Shown here piece by piece: positions 11,566 to 22,858 of a stretch of DNA of 64,000 nt. A program made the position numbers and the translations under genes. Position 1 is the first letter of the stretch. Every line of letters starts with the position of its first letter. The notes below the pieces were generated by a model. The model saw only the letters and a list, made by a program, of their open reading frames with translations, made no database searches and had not been told where the DNA came from. Source of the stretch: Monodelphis domestica (lineage: Eukaryota > Chordata > Mammalia > Didelphimorphia > Didelphidae). Location: contig NC_077235.1 of the NCBI RefSeq assembly GCF_027887165.1, forward strand, positions 7,641,378-7,705,377, read 5' to 3'.

Positions 11566-12414
11566 AGTGAAGGAAAGGGGAGAGGCCCCAAAATGTGCCT
11601 GCGGATGGAGCTTTTCTATGGCATGGGACTGTGAACACTTGCTGCGCAAATAGATCACCTACCACTTGGATACCATTCTGAGGACTGCGGGGACTACCGG
11701 TGTGATTGAAAATGTGTTACTTTCCCAGCATCCCCTTCGACTATATCTACATAATGCCCAGTTAGTCAAGAACATAGTGCAGAAAAAGGGGAAAAGGATA
11801 AGTAGACCACTGGCCAGCCTAAGACAAAAACAAGCTCCTATTGTTTGACTAGATGCTTTGCTTTTCATCACGCTCTGAGCTGGCATCATGGGGCCGGTTC
11901 CAAAGTACTACTTGATAAGGATGAAAAGTTCCAATGGCACTCCAGTTTTGACCTGCTTCTGAGGGGAGCGATGATGACAGGTGAAAATCATCCTCTTTTC
12001 AGAAATGTTGGCATCATTCCCATCATAGCTACAAGCAAGATCTAAGGAAGCGAGGGCAGCTGAAAGATTCTGGGGGAGCCGAGTCCCCAACTCCACACAT
12101 ACAAGACGTCAAGGGAAACTGAGGACTTCCACTCCTGGTCATAATGGTACATATTTTAGGGGAGTATTATATGGGGGTAAACAAGCACAGGGGCTCTTAG
12201 CAAAATATTTTAAATGAACAAGTGGAAATTGCAAGGCATTTGATGAATCCAGTTCTCTCCCCTGCCTAAGAGGGAATGTGAATTGAGGCCAAGACTGTTG
12301 TGAGGAATATCAGGTTAATTTGGGGGCAGTCAGCATCATTCCCAGTTCTCCCAGTCCTCAAATTGGGAAAGGCTTCTAGCCACATGTATGCTCGGCCACA
12401 AGCTCCAGATCATC
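11566..12414. other. No recognisable feature
   Basis: Unique-looking sequence. Short ORFs on both strands (11.66-12.10 kb) overlap one another and show no known motif. Confidence 0.5.
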
Positions 12415-12545
12415 CTATTGTATGTAGTAGGTACTTAGTAAATGTTTGTTGACCGTCCTCCAATCTGTGACTCAGTCTTCTAGTTCTTACTTGGCAGTAA
12501 TATTTTTATTTGTATCCCGAAGGCTTAGCACGGTGCCTGGCTTAT
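12415..12545 (+). mobile_element. L2 tail fragments
   Basis: 'gtaggtacttagtaaatg' at 12426 and 'cttagcacggtgcctggc' near 12525 are L2/MIR 3'-end phrases. Confidence 0.5.
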
Positions 12546-12546
12546 G

Positions 12547-12662
12547 TCGTTCAGTTGATTCGGCCATGTCAAATGTGTTGTGATTCTGTGGACATGTTAT
12601 CCTTGGGGTTTTCTTGGTGGAGACACTGGAGTGGTTTGTCATTTCCTTCTCCAGTTGGGCAC
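12547..12662 (-). mobile_element. MAR1-type SINE 3' part (antisense)
   Basis: Antisense RTE-like tail: 'gtcgttcagttgattcgg', 'ggggttttcttggtgg', 'gtggtttgtcatttccttct'. The tRNA-like head is missing. Confidence 0.7.
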
Positions 12663-12714
12663 ACAGTTAGGTAGCTAATGAATACTTGTTGAATCGATTT
12701 GGTTCCTTTTTATT

Positions 12715-13255
12715 TCTACTGATGCCACCCCAATCCAGGGCCTCAGCATTCACGTTATAAAGACTACAATAGGTTCTTAACTAACCTCCCTGTCTCCTGT
12801 CCCTGCCACCTACCTCCATCATAAACTCCTTGATACATAATTTTCATGGCCACTCCCCTGCTCAAGCTCTATAATGGCTCTCTCTTGATTACCACATCAA
12901 ATGTGAACTCCTCTGCTCAGCACTTCAAGCCTCCACAACCTGGCTCCACCCTACCTAGCAAACTTCATTTCCAGCTGTTCCCCAACAGATACTACTTCAA
13001 TCAAGCCATGCTCGTATGGATGTTCACAAAAACAAGGCTCCTTGTTGCTCTCTCTCTTTGCTCATATGGTTATCCTGATCTGAAATATCCTCCCTTCTTC
13101 CTTCGGCCATTCAAACCCTCCCCATCCTTCCCAGCTTCTCCAGGAAGCCCTTCCATAACTCCTCCAGTCAATCCAGCTCACTCCTTCCCCTGAATTCCTA
13201 TTTTACTAACAGCATTTAAGTGGTTGCTAATTAAGTACTTCATGAATGTTTCATG
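12715..13255 (+). mobile_element. L2 LINE 3' portion
   Basis: L2 phrases in order: 'cactcccctgctcaagctc', 'gtgaactcctctgctcag', 'ccacaacctggctccaccct', 'tccaggaagcccttcc'. Same orientation as the 10.7-kb copy. Broken. Confidence 0.7.
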
Positions 13256-13284
13256 CCTTGTTTGCCCTAAAGAAATAGGAAGAA

Positions 13285-13410
13285 ACAAGAAGAGCAGAAA
13301 GTACCTAGGATTAGGAGATAGAAGATCTGGGTTCAGATCTGGTTCTGAGGGGAGCTGCATAAGTCATTTTACTTTTGTGGGCCTCAGTTTGCTCTTCTAT
13401 CATGATCAAA
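13285..13410 (+). mobile_element. MIR-like SINE fragment
   Basis: 'aagatctgggttcagatctg', 'agtcattttacttttgtggg', 'cctcagtttgctcttctat': the tRNA-like and core part of a CORE-SINE, lacking its 3' tail. Confidence 0.6.
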
Positions 13411-13764
13411 GGGTTGGGAGTATTCTTACAACATTTATTAAAATATGTCAAGGCAATATATTGATGAACGGATCCCTAGAGAGCTGCAAGGATTTCAAGA
13501 TGGAGTCAGCTTTTATTGAGAACTTCCATAATGAGAGAAAGCCAATTTGGATGGGTCCATGCCAGTCAAAGGGAATGGACCACTGCGTCGCAGTTCCTTC
13601 TCAGTTGCCTATGCTTGACATTTAACAGGTATGGACATGTACCAGATAGGAGGACATACAAAAGCTGTAGACTGGGCGGCACTTCCCCCAACACCGACTG
13701 CCAGGTGGGGTTGGCATAGCGAGTTACTGAGTCAGCATAATTTCAATAATACAAAACTGAAAGA

Positions 13765-14035
13765 TGAATAATACAAAGTCAGAGAAGCTGGGCTCAAATT
13801 CCACTTCTGACACTTCCTGTCTTGTGTACCTTTGGACAAGTCACTTCATCTTGCTTGGTCTCACTTCCTGGTATGGACGATAAAGATATTGCTTTGGATG
13901 ATAGCTAAGTTTCTTTTAGCTCGAGATCTTGTAATGCTTTGAGGTAAGGCCTGTACTTGATGTTTCTTTGTACCCTCCCCCAACAGTGCTAGACTGTGCA
14001 CATAGTAGGTGTTCAAAAGATACTTATTTGAGTGA
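13765..14035 (+). mobile_element. CORE-SINE plus L2-like tail
   Basis: 13765-13950 is a tRNA-derived SINE ('gctgggctcaaattcc', 'gacaagtcacttcatc', then the 'cttttagctcgagatcttg' end). 13950-14035 carries an L2/MIR-type 3' end ('acatagtaggtgttcaaaag'). Confidence 0.55.
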
Positions 14036-14561
14036 TTCCCTCCATGTAGCGTTCAACTGTGAGTGGAGAAATGTAAAGGAAATGAAGGTGAAATATTTCT
14101 GCTCCTGAAAAGGGGGCAAGATGGAATTCACAATGCCAAGAAGCTGGTAAGAAACAAGAAGAGCTACTTAAGTCCTTCATTGCTTTTGCCCTGTGGTGGT
14201 TTTTAATTCTGCAACATGAATTCCACTTGCCTTGGTATAGAAATATCCTATCAATCACCCCACCGAACCCCAAAGCCAGGATCTCAGCTGCCAGGCCTCT
14301 GCATTTACTCTGAGAAAGCCAGACCAAAAAACCAAAAAACCCAAACCCAAACGTCTTCTGAGAAAGCAGGGCTTTCTGGCAATTGATAGCGTTTTTCCTG
14401 GGGAGTCATAGTTTGTAGCTTCCCCACTTTCTAGTGAAGACAATAATGCCTTGAGTTTGTGCCCACAGCCCTTTGTTCTGTGGCAAACATCTCACTGATC
14501 GTTGGCCACACTCTGTGGGATTCTTAAGGCAGGGACTGCTGGTCTCTTTCTTCAAATGAGG
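14036..14561. other. No recognisable feature
   Basis: Includes an A/C-rich patch near 14323-14350. Nothing else recognised. Confidence 0.45.
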
Positions 14562-14690
14562 GATCTGTGATTCATCACATTTATCAAATGAAGAAATTCA
14601 GGACCAGAGTAGCTGACTAACTTAGCCAAGGTCACACAGCAAGACAGTGGCGGATTGAGGATAATACAGGTTTCCCAACCGTTAGTTCAG
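14562..14690 (-). mobile_element. MIR (antisense) fragment
   Basis: 'aaatgaagaaattcaggacc', 'agccaaggtcacacagcaag', 'cggattgagg' are antisense MIR core and tRNA-like parts. Confidence 0.6.
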
Positions 14691-15455
14691 GGCACATTAC
14701 AATCTACACTGCATCTACTAACTCATAATTCATGCTTGTCATGGACAAAGAATATGCCTCTAGATCTTTTACCAATTTACAGAAGTTAGACCTTCCCTCG
14801 ACTTTTTTGTCTCAAGGTGATGTGATGGTTCTTCTTGGTAAGACTGGAAAAATGATGGAGTCTTGGATGCTCTCATGGGTGGAGATGGCAGACCCTTTGT
14901 GGTCTATGGAGATGCATACCTGGGAGCCACTTCCAATGGGAAAAAGTTTCTATGGGTAGGGCTCTACTCTAGATTGGGCTTGACCCCAACCCAATGGGCT
15001 CATGTGCATTTGAGCTAATCTCAGGATAGAGTAAAATAATCATTTGTTCAGGTAGTCTGTGTCTAGGATGGTTTGGGTATGGTCCTTCTTGGAGAGGGGA
15101 AAAATGGACTAGATAACCCATCAAGATTCCTTCTTAAGATAAATAAATATAACTGCTGGTGGAAAAAGTCTCTTTTCCTTCCCATAGATCCTCAGCTGTT
15201 TTCTGTATATGCTATTTTTTTCTTCAAGGTGGATGACAAGAAATTCATATGGGTGCCCACAGTTCCAGCTGTCAAAGCGTAGTCAGTCTTTACCTTTTCA
15301 TCTGTGTTTGTAGGCTCCTGGCTGATTTGAAAAGTTACAGTATCTAGGAAGTATTCAGAAAAAATTTAACCCAAGAATCCCATGTTTAATAAAGTTGAAA
15401 ACATAAATTACTTGGAGCAAGAACTCTCTATTTGACAAGAATTTCTGAGAATACT
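14691..15455. other. No recognisable feature
   Basis: Two small + frames (14732-14959, 15073-15282) show no known domain and no exon-like context. Confidence 0.45.
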
Positions 15456-15605
15456 AGGAATTAGTTTGCCATAAATTAGGTTTCTATTTTGTAACCCATC
15501 AGACTGGCAAAGTTGACAAAAAAGGAAAAAGGCAAATGTTTTAGGGGCTATGGGGAAATGGGCACATTAACGCGCTGCTGGTGGAGCTCGACATGGTTTT
15601 AGACC
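15456..15605 (+). mobile_element. Old L1 ORF2 fragment, left of a hAT insertion
   Basis: Retains the L1 3' ORF2 phrase seen intact at 44.09-44.20 kb ('catcagactggcaaag', 'gggcacattaacgcgctgct', 'gtggagct'), which is the Cys-rich C-terminal part of ORF2. It probably resumes at 17098-17160 after the insertion. Confidence 0.6.
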
Positions 15606-15699
15606 AGAAATTCTTAATCCAGGAACCATGAACTTGTTTTAAAACAAGATTTTGTTAACTGTGTTTCAATAGAATGAGTTTCCTTAATTTAAGGATAGT

Positions 15700-16926
15700 T
15701 CTTGTGTAGGCACCTCATATTCCAGGTTTGATGTTGGGATAACTTAACAGTTAACAAAATGCAGCTTACTTTGCCTTAACATGGCAAGAATACTGAGCAA
15801 GCATATAGCAGCTCTTCACTTTGGTAGACCCGGCCTTCTTCGCCTTCATATGGCACTTTCCTGTCATGATGTGGTTATTCTCATGATCTCTACACATGTA
15901 CTCTCTGAAAGGCTCAGAGAGCAGGACTTTTGAATGGCCCTAGACAACCAGAAGCTACCAGGAAGTTGCATCACAGGAGGAATATTGAGCCATTGTGCCA
16001 CCATTGAGTCTACCAATTCCCATTTTATCCTATCATCAATATTCCTATTGGGAAGATTGGATTTGGCTCTCCCCTGATTGTAACAATGAAGGTACTTAGC
16101 TCTTCCTTGATTGTGAAGATTAAACTGTAATCCCCTGTCTATGTTGAGATTTTAATCCCCAAAGTGTAAACTCAGTACTTAAAAGTACATATATTCATTT
16201 TAACCACAAAAGGCATGAACTAACCACAAAAAGGTATGAACATCCATTTCATACATTGAGTGGAAGGTCTGTGACCCACGTGTGAAAGAGTGGGCAGTCT
16301 TGGAGAGGAGCATCTGCTGTGAATGGTAGACATAAAAAGTAGGGGAGGTGACACAAGAGAAAAAGGTCTTTAAATAGTGGAAACAGAGACACACAGATAT
16401 GCAATCAGTCACTCGGGCTTGGAGTGAAGATCATCAATCACCCAGAGTTGGACTGGAAAAAGAGTCACTTGGAGCTGGAGGAAAGACAGACACTTGAGGA
16501 GAGACTGGAAGACAGACACTCATACTGGGAGTGAAGACAGTTAGCTGTAGAACTGGACCCCTGGAGGAGCTTGCACAGGGGACCTCAGACTGCTTTCCTT
16601 TTAGACGGTCACCGCGGTAAGCCTAAAGGCTGACTTCTTTCCTTGCCCTTTCTGGAGGTGTGAACCTCCAAGAAGGTGCATCATCATGAGACTCCTTTCC
16701 CCTGACTGTGCCTTAGAATTTCTACCTGGTTCAGAAGAAGGCAGATCTCTCTCTCTCTGTCTCTCTGTCTCTCTCTCTGTCTCTCTCTCCCTTAAATCTT
16801 CCCTCTATTGTAAAATAAACTACTACTAAATTCCATTTACTTGAGTAATTCATTTGGGGATTTAGAAATTAAATCCCTGGCAACCACCAATTTAATATTC
16901 AGTCCATAATACAATTTAACAGTATC
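15700..16926 (+). mobile_element. Solo LTR of an endogenous retrovirus (fossil)
   Basis: About 1.2 kb with an LTR-like layout: a TG...CA-like outline ending near 'acaatttaaca', a late AATAAA (16815-16820) in 'gtaaaataaactactac', and a C/T-rich stretch before it. No internal retroviral genes flank it, so it reads as a solo LTR inside the hAT element. Class is uncertain (gammaretrovirus-like by feel). The exact ends could not be fixed, because I did not find a clean target duplication. Confidence 0.55.
16746..16792 (+). repeat. (CT)n/(TCTCTG) simple repeat
   Basis: Short pyrimidine tract inside the LTR. Confidence 0.9.
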
Positions 16927-17097
16927 AATTCCAATTTTTAGGGAAAATCAAGCTCGTGTTGTGGAGGTAGAGCAAGAAGTTCTGATAACAAAAGCCCTAT
17001 CATACTTTGGGATCTGAAGTATTTTGTTCTTTCAAAAGCTTTATTCTTAGAAGGCTTCTCAGAAAGATCCTTGATACAAAAAAGGTGAAGAACTCTT

Positions 17098-17400
17098 GCT
17101 TTAGACTAATGCCACATAGCATATTCCCCAAGAAACTACAAGTGCCTACACGACCTGATTATTAAAGGTCGCTTCAGAAGAAAATTAAAAAATAATCAGC
17201 CCAGACATAGTTACAACTTTCATGGTTTCATAGTTATGGATAAGGAGCAAATTCTTAACCAAAGGATAGAGGTGAGAACAAGAGATAAAAGGGATAATTT
17301 TGATGATGAAATTGAAAAGCTTTTGCACAAACCAAATTAATACCATGAGAGTAAGAAGAGCAATGGTAGTCTTGGAAAAAAAATCTTTACATCAAGTATT
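17098..17400 (+). mobile_element. Old L1 ORF2 fragments, right of the hAT insertion
   Basis: 17098-17160 seems to continue the fragment at 15456-15605. 17190-17400 is a different L1 ORF2 part ('gaaaagcttttgcacaaacc' = the KSFC(T)N region, then 'tcttggaaaaaaaatctttac', equal to the WEKIF region at 43.8 kb). It lies out of L1 order relative to the first piece, so at least two L1 fragments are present. Confidence 0.55.
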
Positions 17401-18035
17401 TCCAACAAGGGGCTGATAGTATAGTATAGTAGTAGTCTCTCGGTAACCGAGGATGAAGATTGCCTTTGTGCGTTTTCATCTATGGTGTAGATGAGTGTGC
17501 ACAAAGACACTTGTGCGTGAAGGAGATTTAAGTGGAAAAGTCCATGCACAGAGACAGTCCCACTCTCTCGGCGTCGGAAGCCTGGGTCCAGTGGCATGAA
17601 AAATCGTTACACCTGGAGCCTTCCTCAGCTGCATTGGATGGCCGTGTTGTCTTTTGAACTCCAACATGCCCTGAGCACTCCACAGTGCTTTGCTGCGTCG
17701 CCCTCTCAGTCGCTGAACCTTCTTATTGGTTTCTTCTGTCTGTTCCGCCGAAGCAGTCTTCACATGCTGGGTGAGCAAAGCCCTAGTTCACCAGGGGTCG
17801 ACGACCCGATGGCTACCCTCACAAGGTTTAGCCGGCCTGTCGAAGCCGTTGCCCGGGGTGTGGCCGCTGCCGCATGCTAGCAGCTACTGGGAGCCACAAG
17901 TGAGAGCTGGGTGTCAGGTGGGGGTCAGAGGCTGGAGAGCTGCCCTAGGAGGGCACGACAAGCCCTCCATACCAGAGATACTACCCCTCCCTGAGCACCC
18001 CATACACCCCAATACACTGGGACTAATTTAAAGGC
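17401..18035. repeat. CpG-rich block, probably a dispersed element of unknown family
   Basis: Starts with short 'gtatagtatag' iterations and a near-palindrome CTCGGTAACCGAG (17438-17450), and contains more than 20 CpGs in about 600 bp in an otherwise CpG-poor window (densest 17680-17880). It begins abruptly inside an L1 fragment and ends near 18030 by an A-rich 'ggcaaaaaagaaac' stretch, which suggests an insertion. Frames of 94-101 codons cross it but show no known domain. A CpG-rich LTR or DNA transposon, or a processed RNA copy, are all possible. Confidence 0.4.
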
Positions 18036-18194
18036 AAAAAAGAAACAATTGAAACAATTGTTGGCCATCATGGATCTTAAATTCTATTGGTAGGGGACAC
18101 AAGGGAAGGTTGGATCCTATGGATCTAAGTGACCTTGCTTCTTTCTTCTAAATATAAAGGATGTTAGAATAGCTCAGCTATAGGGATCATTAGT

Positions 18195-18440
18195 TGTTGC
18201 AGTGGAGGAAGGGGCTAGAATGGGTGTCAGAAAAAACCCGAGTTCAACACTTACTAGCTTGGTTAACCTGCACAAGTTCTTTCACCTGTCTGCCTCAGTT
18301 TACTCATCTGTAAAATAGAACAAAAGCTGCTACTTCGTAGCATTGTTGAAATGATTAAATGAAATAATATTTATAAAACACTTGGAAAACCTTAGAGCAT
18401 TATAGAATGCTGGCTATTATGATGATGATGATGATGATTA
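18195..18440 (+). mobile_element. MON1/MIR-type CORE-SINE with (GAT)n end
   Basis: 'gagttcaacacttactagct', 'cctcagtttactcatctgta', the L2-like tail, and a terminal GATGATGATG run (18421-18437). Confidence 0.75.
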
Positions 18441-20070
18441 GACAGCCATAAGTGCTATAACTCAGATGGGGAGAAAGTTGACATGAGGATGTTAGAACAA
18501 ATGGTGATGCACATCTTCAATCTGAAGACATTGGCTCTTCGTGGAAACAAGAAGCCAATATGGAATGTGGGTGTGTGAGACTGACTGACAAAGGCAGGAC
18601 TTCCACAAAAGGGATGGGTCACCACATCTGCTCTGGTAACAATCACTTGAGGCTGACTCAAGTTGCTAATACTGGGCAAGTCCCATACCACTGTCAGAAA
18701 CACAGCAAAGGCCAGAAAAATGCCAGTTTCTTCCTCTAAGGGTCAGAGAAGGGGAAGTGGCAATCATTAAGTATGATTATTGACTCTTCAGAACTGGGGA
18801 ACAACTCTTGTGATCCTTCCCCTGCACAGAGGGTTTGCCCTTTGACGAGATCAGTTGCCCCTCTGCCTCTCTGGCCCTTTCTTTATTAAGACTAGTGTCC
18901 TTCGCGTGACATAGATGAGAAAATGGTAGAAAGTGGACTTCCATCTCCAAAATAGAGAAGCGAGTCAAAAGTAGGATGTAATTGACCATAGCACGGGGAG
19001 AATCGGTTTAAGAGCAGAATGGCCTGCCTCAAAAGCGAATGGATTTCCTGGAAGTAGATGTTTTCAAATGCAGGCTGGAGGCCTCCAATGAGAAGATCCA
19101 GGCTCCAGACACAGGATGAATTAAATGGCCTCTAACTTTGCTTCCAACATTGAGCCTTTCTGACTTGAAGCAAGGCCTGGCTGGGAAAACTCTTGTGGAT
19201 CACTGTCATTCTTTGGCCTTAAGAAGGAAATAATGGGCCGGTTGACTCAACATATCCAGCAGATTTTCTGAAGAGCTTAGTAATGGCACGAATCCATATC
19301 TGGGTTAAAGTATGGAAGTGATTCATATCAATGCTGAATGGGACCAAAGCTGTCAGTTGCTCAGAGATGAGCTTTGCACTGAGGAGGGTCACACCTTCCT
19401 CTTTTTTTTATTACCAAATATATCAGCTTGCATTTAAACACAGAAATTAAATGCCTTTAAAGTTCTGAAGTTATGGTGACCAAAGCATTGCTACAAAAGC
19501 TGTGGAGATTGGGCTTCTTTAAGTCTCGGTCTGGCCTTAAATGAACTAATTCAATGACTGAGGTCGAATAAGATCCATTTGTTCTTTTTCATTTTCTCTA
19601 GGGGTGGGAAAATGAAGAAATCCTGTTCCTCACGGGTCAAAGGAGGAGAACTACAGGAGTTGAGAAGACCGAATTCTGAAGAACTTCAAGACGTCTAGGT
19701 GTGGTTTTTTGCAAACACTAAATACTTCCAAGCCCTCTTCCAAGCTGAAATGCTCACAGCTCACATGGGATTTGCCACTGGATAGCTCCTGAAATCACCT
19801 TCTCTCTGAGCTAACAGGAGACTATTTAGTGGTATAGAGTGACTCAGAGAAGCTAGAAGATGACAGGCTGCAAACTTAGGGGATTTTCTCACTCCGAGGA
19901 GTGAGTAAGAGAGAAAGGAACAGACATAACTTACGGGACCGGAGCTCTCTTTTCTCCAGACTTTGGAAGCCTGCTTTCTTGAAGTCAACTATGGCCGGGG
20001 CTCCCCTTAACTGTCACAGACCCTAAGACAACACAACCAGTTTTCCCAAGGTTGAAGTTACTTCTGTTTT
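18441..20070. other. No recognisable feature (1.6 kb)
   Basis: The longest repeat-free-looking stretch of the left half. Small ORFs occur on the minus strand (18455-18703, 18777-18989, 19761-19988) without known motifs. If any host regulatory DNA lies in this window, this is a reasonable place to look, but nothing in the sequence proves it. Confidence 0.5.
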
Positions 20071-20074
20071 TCTC

Positions 20075-20235
20075 ATTTGGTTCTCATCATTGGTTTAATC
20101 CAGTCCATATAAGTGTCTGCTTTGCAAAAGACACCGTATTAGGTCCTAGAGATGCAAAGACAAAACTGAAACCATCCCTGCCCTCGAGATGCTTATAAGC
20201 CAACTAATGAGCTGATACACAATATCTCTACATTT
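20075..20235 (+). repeat. Old dispersed repeat, 5' fragment (same type as at 29.0 and 31.8 kb)
   Basis: Shares 'agagatgcaaagacaaaact...ccctgccctcgagatgctta' with the elements at 29005-29170 and 31800-31930. Family name not known to me. Confidence 0.5.
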
Positions 20236-20276
20236 TCAATGCAGTTTGAATAGCTTAAGCTATTAAAGTTTGCTGC

Positions 20277-20455
20277 TACCGTTTAGTCATTTTCAGTTGT
20301 GTCTGTCTCTTGTGACTCCATTTGGGTTTCTGGAATAGTTTGCCATTTCCTTCTCCAGATGATTTTACAAAGTGGGGAAACTGAGGCAGACAGGATTGAA
20401 TAGCTAGGAGGCCAGATTTGAATTCAGAGTCATTAAAGTTTAACACTGAGCTAAG
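20277..20455 (-). mobile_element. MAR1-type SINE (antisense)
   Basis: 'gtttagtcattttcagttgt', 'gactccatttgggtttct', 'agtttgccatttccttctcc', then antisense core and 'ccagatttgaattcagagtc'. Confidence 0.8.
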
Positions 20456-20659
20456 ACTGTGGGGATACTTAGGATTTGATTTGCTCAGCCCCTTGTTGAT
20501 ACCTCTACATTTTGAGAGATTAAATTATCAACAGGACAAATCAAGACTTTGTTATGGAGGTCAAAGATTGATTTTCTAATAGAAAGTCCAGTGATCCTTG
20601 AACCCAATTGGGACAGCTAATTGCAGGAATAACAACAGCAGCTTTTTAAGCCTTTTCAT

Positions 20660-21895
20660 GCTACTTCCAACTCCTTACAGATGCCTGTCTGCCCACTCTC
20701 TTGGTTGAGAAATTTGCAGTGTATTTTACTGAAAAAATTACGGCCATTTGCCAAAATGGCCTCTTTTTCTTGCCTCTTCATCTCTCATTAGCCAGATACT
20801 TGCTGCCTCCTTTGTTCTTGTCTCACACACAGAGGCGTCCCTTCTCCTTGCCAAGGCTACTCCCTCCACCGTCTACATACAAAAGTGATCCTCCAACAGA
20901 TCTCTGTCTGTCTGTCTGTCTGTCTGTCTGTGCCTCTGTCTCCCTCCCTCTCTCTCTGTCTCACACATCTTCAACCTCTATCTCCTAGCTACTTTCTGAG
21001 CACCTACAAAATGTTCTGGTCTCTCCCATTCTCAGAGGACCTCACCTGATTCACCCACCCTCAATAGCTATTGTCCAACAGATTTTCTTCACTTCATGGC
21101 AACCCCCTTGAGACTCTCCCTGTCATAGGTGCCCCCACTTTCTCTCCTCTCCCTGTTTTTAACCCTTTACAATCCAGCTTTCAACCTCATCATTTCACCG
21201 AGCCTGCTTTCTCCAAAGTTATCAGTGAGCTAACTGCCACATCCACTGCCTTTTCCTAACCCTCATCCTTCTTGACCGCTCTGCAGCCTCTGACCCGATT
21301 GCTTTGCTTCTCTTTAATACTCTCTTCTTTCTAGGTTTCTGTGACACCCCTTACTTCCTGTTCTCCTCCTACCCATGTCATCACTACCCAGACTCCTTTG
21401 CTGGTCCAGATTATCCCCACTAACCATGACTGTCCCACTGGGCTCTCTCTTGGGCCGCCTTTTCTTCTTCTTCTGCATTATTTCACTTGGTGAAGTCATT
21501 AGCTTCTACAGAAGCGATTATCATCTTAATGCTAACGATTCTCACATTGTTCAGCCCGTACCTCTTTGCTGACCTCAAACCTCATATCTCTAGAATCTCC
21601 TTTTGGACCTATCTACCTGGATGGCCCACAAATGTCTCACGGTCAACACGTACAAAACGGAACTTGTTTATCTTCCTCCTCCCTCCAAATCTAGCTCCCT
21701 ATTACTGTTGAGAGTGCCACCACCCTCCCAGTTCTCTAGGCTTAGAGCCCAGGAGTCAGCTTTGACTCTTAACTTTCTCCCCCAGCCCCCTGCCCCATAT
21801 TCCATCGGTTGCCAAGGTAGACCATATAAATTGTCTCCAATAAAATATGCTCTCCATATCTTTTGGTTCACTGCTCTGGTCCTCTGAGGTCACTG
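20660..21895 (+). mobile_element. L2 LINE with recognisable reverse-transcriptase remnant
   Basis: Conceptual translation carries L2-type RT parts: about 21260-21330 gives the 'L..F.FCDTP' region, 21480-21560 the decayed 'DDYHLNANDSHIV' catalytic-loop region, and 21603-21690 'WMAHKCLTVNTYKTELVYLPPPS', the conserved 'W(M)...L.LN..KTE' stretch of L2. It ends near 21895 with 'ccatatctt...' before the 3' tail. A (TCTG)n run (20903-20962) interrupts it. Frames are broken and shifted, so no product is expected. Confidence 0.85.
20903..20962 (+). repeat. (TCTG)n / (CT)n simple repeat
   Basis: Seven or so TCTG units followed by CT-rich sequence. Confidence 0.95.
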
Positions 21896-21969
21896 CTGGT
21901 AGTAGTGGTTCCCAATCGCCAAAACTCATTTGCTTCTCTCCATGGGAGGATGCATGGAAAAAATGGGAT

Positions 21970-22150
21970 CAAAGGTTCACAGACGTAGAACTATAGAGGA
22001 GAGAAAGTGGTCCGGATGCCCTCATTTTATGGGGGGGAAGATGAAGTCTAAGGAAATGAAGTGACTTGGCTCATGTTAAAGCAGAGGAGTGGGGATTTGA
22101 AGCCAGGACTTTGGACTCCAAATCCAGGATACTTTCAAGCAGGCACTGTG
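21970..22150 (-). mobile_element. MIR-like SINE (antisense)
   Basis: 'agaactatagaggagag', 'ccctcattttatggggggga', 'gaagtgacttggctca', 'gatttgaagccaggact', 'ggactccaaatccagg'. Confidence 0.65.
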
Positions 22151-22181
22151 GCAGTCTGTTCCTGCATCTTAGCTTTAGTTT

Positions 22182-22438
22182 CAGAGGCAGCTAGGTGATG
22201 AAACAAAAAGGGTGCCCTTTGGAGTCCCGAAAATCTGAGTTCAGATTTGGCCTTAGATAATTCCTAGCTGTGTGACTTTAGGCGAATCACTTAGCCATTC
22301 TTTGCTTCGGTTTCCCCATTTGAAAATGGGAATAATAACAGCACCTACCTCCAAAGGATAAAATGAGAGAATATTGGTGAAGTATGTCTACCATACAGCA
22401 AGTAAGCTCCATAACAATGGTAGTTATTATTATTGTTA
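22182..22438 (+). mobile_element. MON1/MIR-type CORE-SINE
   Basis: 'agaggcagctaggtgatg', 'ctgagttcagatttggcc', 'gctgtgtgactttaggcg', core, and ATT-rich end (TTATTATTATTG). Confidence 0.8.
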
Positions 22439-22439
22439 C

Positions 22440-22620
22440 TATGTAAAGTAGGAGCATTCTAAGGGATTATCTTCTCCCCTTCCCTCCCTCATTTTGCAGA
22501 GGCAGAAAGAAGCCTAGAGGGAGCAAAAGACTTGTCTAAGGTGATATAGTGAATTAGCAATGGACTCAGGAATAGAACTCATGCCTCCCAATTGATACCC
22601 AGTCCAGTAATCTGGAGCCA
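22440..22620 (-). mobile_element. MIR (antisense) fragment
   Basis: 'attttgcagaggcagaaa', 'aagacttgtctaaggtgata', 'ggaatagaactcatgcctcc'. Confidence 0.5.
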
Positions 22621-22657
22621 CAGCTTAGAGACTAGGACCATAGAATTGATTGATTTA

Positions 22658-22858
22658 TTTAAAAAAACCCTTCCCTTCCATCTTGGAATCAATACTGTGT
22701 GTTGGTTCCTAGGCAGAAGAGTGCTAAGGGCTGGGCAAGGGGGATTAAGTGACTTTCCCAGGGTCACACAACTAGGAAGGGTCTGAGGCCACATTTGAAC
22801 CTAGGACCTCCCATCTCTAGACCTGGCTCTCAAGCCACTGAGCTAAACAACTGCCCCC
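22658..22858 (-). mobile_element. WSINE-type SINE (antisense)
   Basis: Antisense copy with poly-A end as 'aaaaaaaccctt', the tail 'atcaatactgtgtgttgg', core 'cccagggtcacacaactagg' and head 'cactgagctaaacaactgcc'. Confidence 0.85.

Larger units (their letters stand above)
15606..17097. mobile_element. hAT-type non-autonomous DNA transposon, split by an LTR
   Basis: Left end CAGAAATTCTTAATCC and right end (reverse complement) CAAGAGTTCTTCACCT are imperfect terminal inverted repeats of the 'CAGGGGTTCTTAACC' hAT type. Next to them lie the family's usual phrases 'gaaccatgaacttg' (left) and 'gatccttgatacaaaaaagg' (right). The flanks TTTTAGAC (15598-15605) and CTTTAGAC (17098-17105) form an 8-bp target duplication with one mismatch, as expected for hAT. 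Without the LTR inside, the element is only about 270 bp, so it is a non-autonomous (MITE-like) copy. Confidence 0.65.

Noticed and set aside
17596-18031. Two overlapping frames in the CpG-rich block taken as a possible gene with a CpG island
   Set aside because: No recognisable domain, no splice or start context, and abrupt borders within L1 DNA. Kept only as an unknown repeat.
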